In this document: positions 63,309-64,000 of the stretch, one piece after another | How the letters are laid out: the number at the start of each line of letters is the position of its first letter | Numbering within the stretch: the first letter of the stretch is position 1 | Assembly (NCBI RefSeq): GCF_000949475.1 | Contig: NZ_JRHC01000005.1 | Location: forward strand, 62,001 to 126,000 | Direction of reading: 5' to 3' | From: Draconibacterium sediminis | Lineage (GTDB): Bacteria > Bacteroidota > Bacteroidia > Bacteroidales > Prolixibacteraceae | DNA: 64,000 nucleotides | Translations under genes and position numbers: made by a program | Notes under the pieces: generated by a model | The model's input: only the letters and a program-made list of their open reading frames with translations | What the model was told of the DNA's origin: nothing | Database searches by the model: none

Positions 63309-64000
63309 ATGACACCCTTTTTTGCCTACCTTATAAAATCGTCAGTTAGTCTGGCTCTGCTTTATTGTTTATTCCGATTAACCGTCAGAAACGATAATAA
63401 TCATCGTTTAACCCGCTTTCTTTTGCTTTCTATTATGGTGCTGTCGGCAAGCATTCCATTCCTGACTGTCCAGCTCTTTTATAAGGAAATTGAAATGGCT
63501 TCAGCCGGTATTGCCAGGGAAATTGTTTCAGCTCCATTTGTAACACAATCACTGGATTCTTCAGTTAGTATACAAACTCCGGTTCATGAAAATATTCCTC
63601 CAATTAACTATTGGGCGATATTTTATACGGCAATCATTTCACTGCTTTTATTTCGACTTATATTTGGAATTTATCGCGTTTCCACAATCATAAAAAGTGC
63701 CGAAAAGCACCGTTTCCGCGAAATAATTCTGGCAGTTGTGAAGGACTTTGTACAACCCTTTACATTTCTGAATAAAGTTGTCCTTTCGGAGAAGGATTTT
63801 CACGAGAACAAGGCTATTGTTGTGGCACACGAATATGCGCACATCAGGCATAAACATGCCGTAGATTTGCTGTTTTGCGAGCTGTTTACGGTATTGCATT
63901 TTTTTAATCCGTTTATGTGGCTTTTACGCCGCGATTTAAAATTAGTACACGAATACCAGGCCGATGAGGCCGTATTGAATACAGGCATCGATGCACAAAA
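63309..64000 (+). CDS. BlaR1-like M56 metallopeptidase, truncated by window edge
   Basis: The start is ATG 63309. At least 230 residues are visible and the frame runs off the right edge. Hydrophobic segments occur at about 5-22, 37-55 and 101-122. The zinc site is HEYAHIRH (near 177-184), with a downstream HEYQADE that supplies the third ligand region, as in BlaR1/MecR1. It is expected to sense an outside signal and cleave or inactivate the BlaI-like repressor. The C-terminal sensor domain is not in the window. Confidence 0.92.
   Translation, partial: MTPFFAYLIKSSVSLALLYCLFRLTVRNDNNHRLTRFLLLSIMVLSASIPFLTVQLFYKEIEMASAGIAREIVSAPFVTQSLDSSVSIQTPVHENIPPINYWAIFYTAIISLLLFRLIFGIYRVSTIIKSAEKHRFREIILAVVKDFVQPFTFLNKVVLSEKDFHENKAIVVAHEYAHIRHKHAVDLLFCELFTVLHFFNPFMWLLRRDLKLVHEYQADEAVLNTGIDAQ

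Overview
The window looks like a chromosomal segment of a Bacteroidota member. I infer class Bacteroidia, probably near Marinilabiliales/Prolixibacteraceae. The reasons are a moderate G+C, promoters of the Bacteroidota type (TTTG-N20-TAnnTTTG, clearest at 44066-44097), a short FtsL-like protein and a PASTA-tailed FtsI in the dcw cluster, a glycine-lipid acyltransferase pair, LytS/LytTR signalling, M56/BlaI sensing and Bacteroidota-style intergenic palindromes. The genus is inference only. No phage, plasmid, CRISPR or intact insertion sequence was seen.

Layout. 1-6.8 kb: tail of an unidentified gene, an HGSNAT-like membrane acetyltransferase, TadA, a 151-bp MITE-like inverted-repeat element, AspRS and a one-chain NfnAB-type flavoprotein. 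6.8-20.4 kb: mostly minus-strand housekeeping and accessory genes (Kef-type antiporter, HTH regulators, exported esterase, GNAT acetyltransferases, AlkC-type glycosylase, PlsC-like acyltransferase, BASS transporter, alkaline phosphatase, AlbA_2 protein, YjjX, NifX-like and AhpD-like proteins). A 21-bp periodic repeat array lies in front of one HTH gene. 20.5-25 kb: a SPOR protein overlapping a large PurF-like amidotransferase, then the glsB/glsA-like pair.

25.3-42.3 kb is the core of the window, a complete-looking dcw cluster in one orientation: mraZ, rsmH, ftsL, ftsI, murE, mraY, murD, ftsW, murG, murC, ftsQ, ftsA, then two consecutive ftsZ genes, then a yqeY gene and a terminator. Junctions are tight (1-4 bp overlaps or gaps under 15 bp in most places), so it is probably one long operon under MraZ control. 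Four exact-period 10-bp TGGNAY-type repeats sit just before mraZ. The tandem ftsZ pair, in which only the second copy has a recognisable FtsA-binding tail, is the most unusual thing here.

42.3-64 kb: cyclophilin, a candidate small RNA, a methyltransferase with a signal peptide, an APC permease, PlsC, a Tat-exported molybdenum hydroxylase (large and small subunits), tRNA-Cys, FolB, GlnRS, a LiaF-like/LytS/LytTR operon, a MutS-like ATPase, a large Asp-box/VPS10-like exported protein, a GH43-like enzyme, and at the edge a BlaI/BlaR1-like repressor-protease pair with dyad operators. Several start codons were moved from the longest reading frame to an internal ATG that begins a signal peptide or domain; this is stated in each entry.
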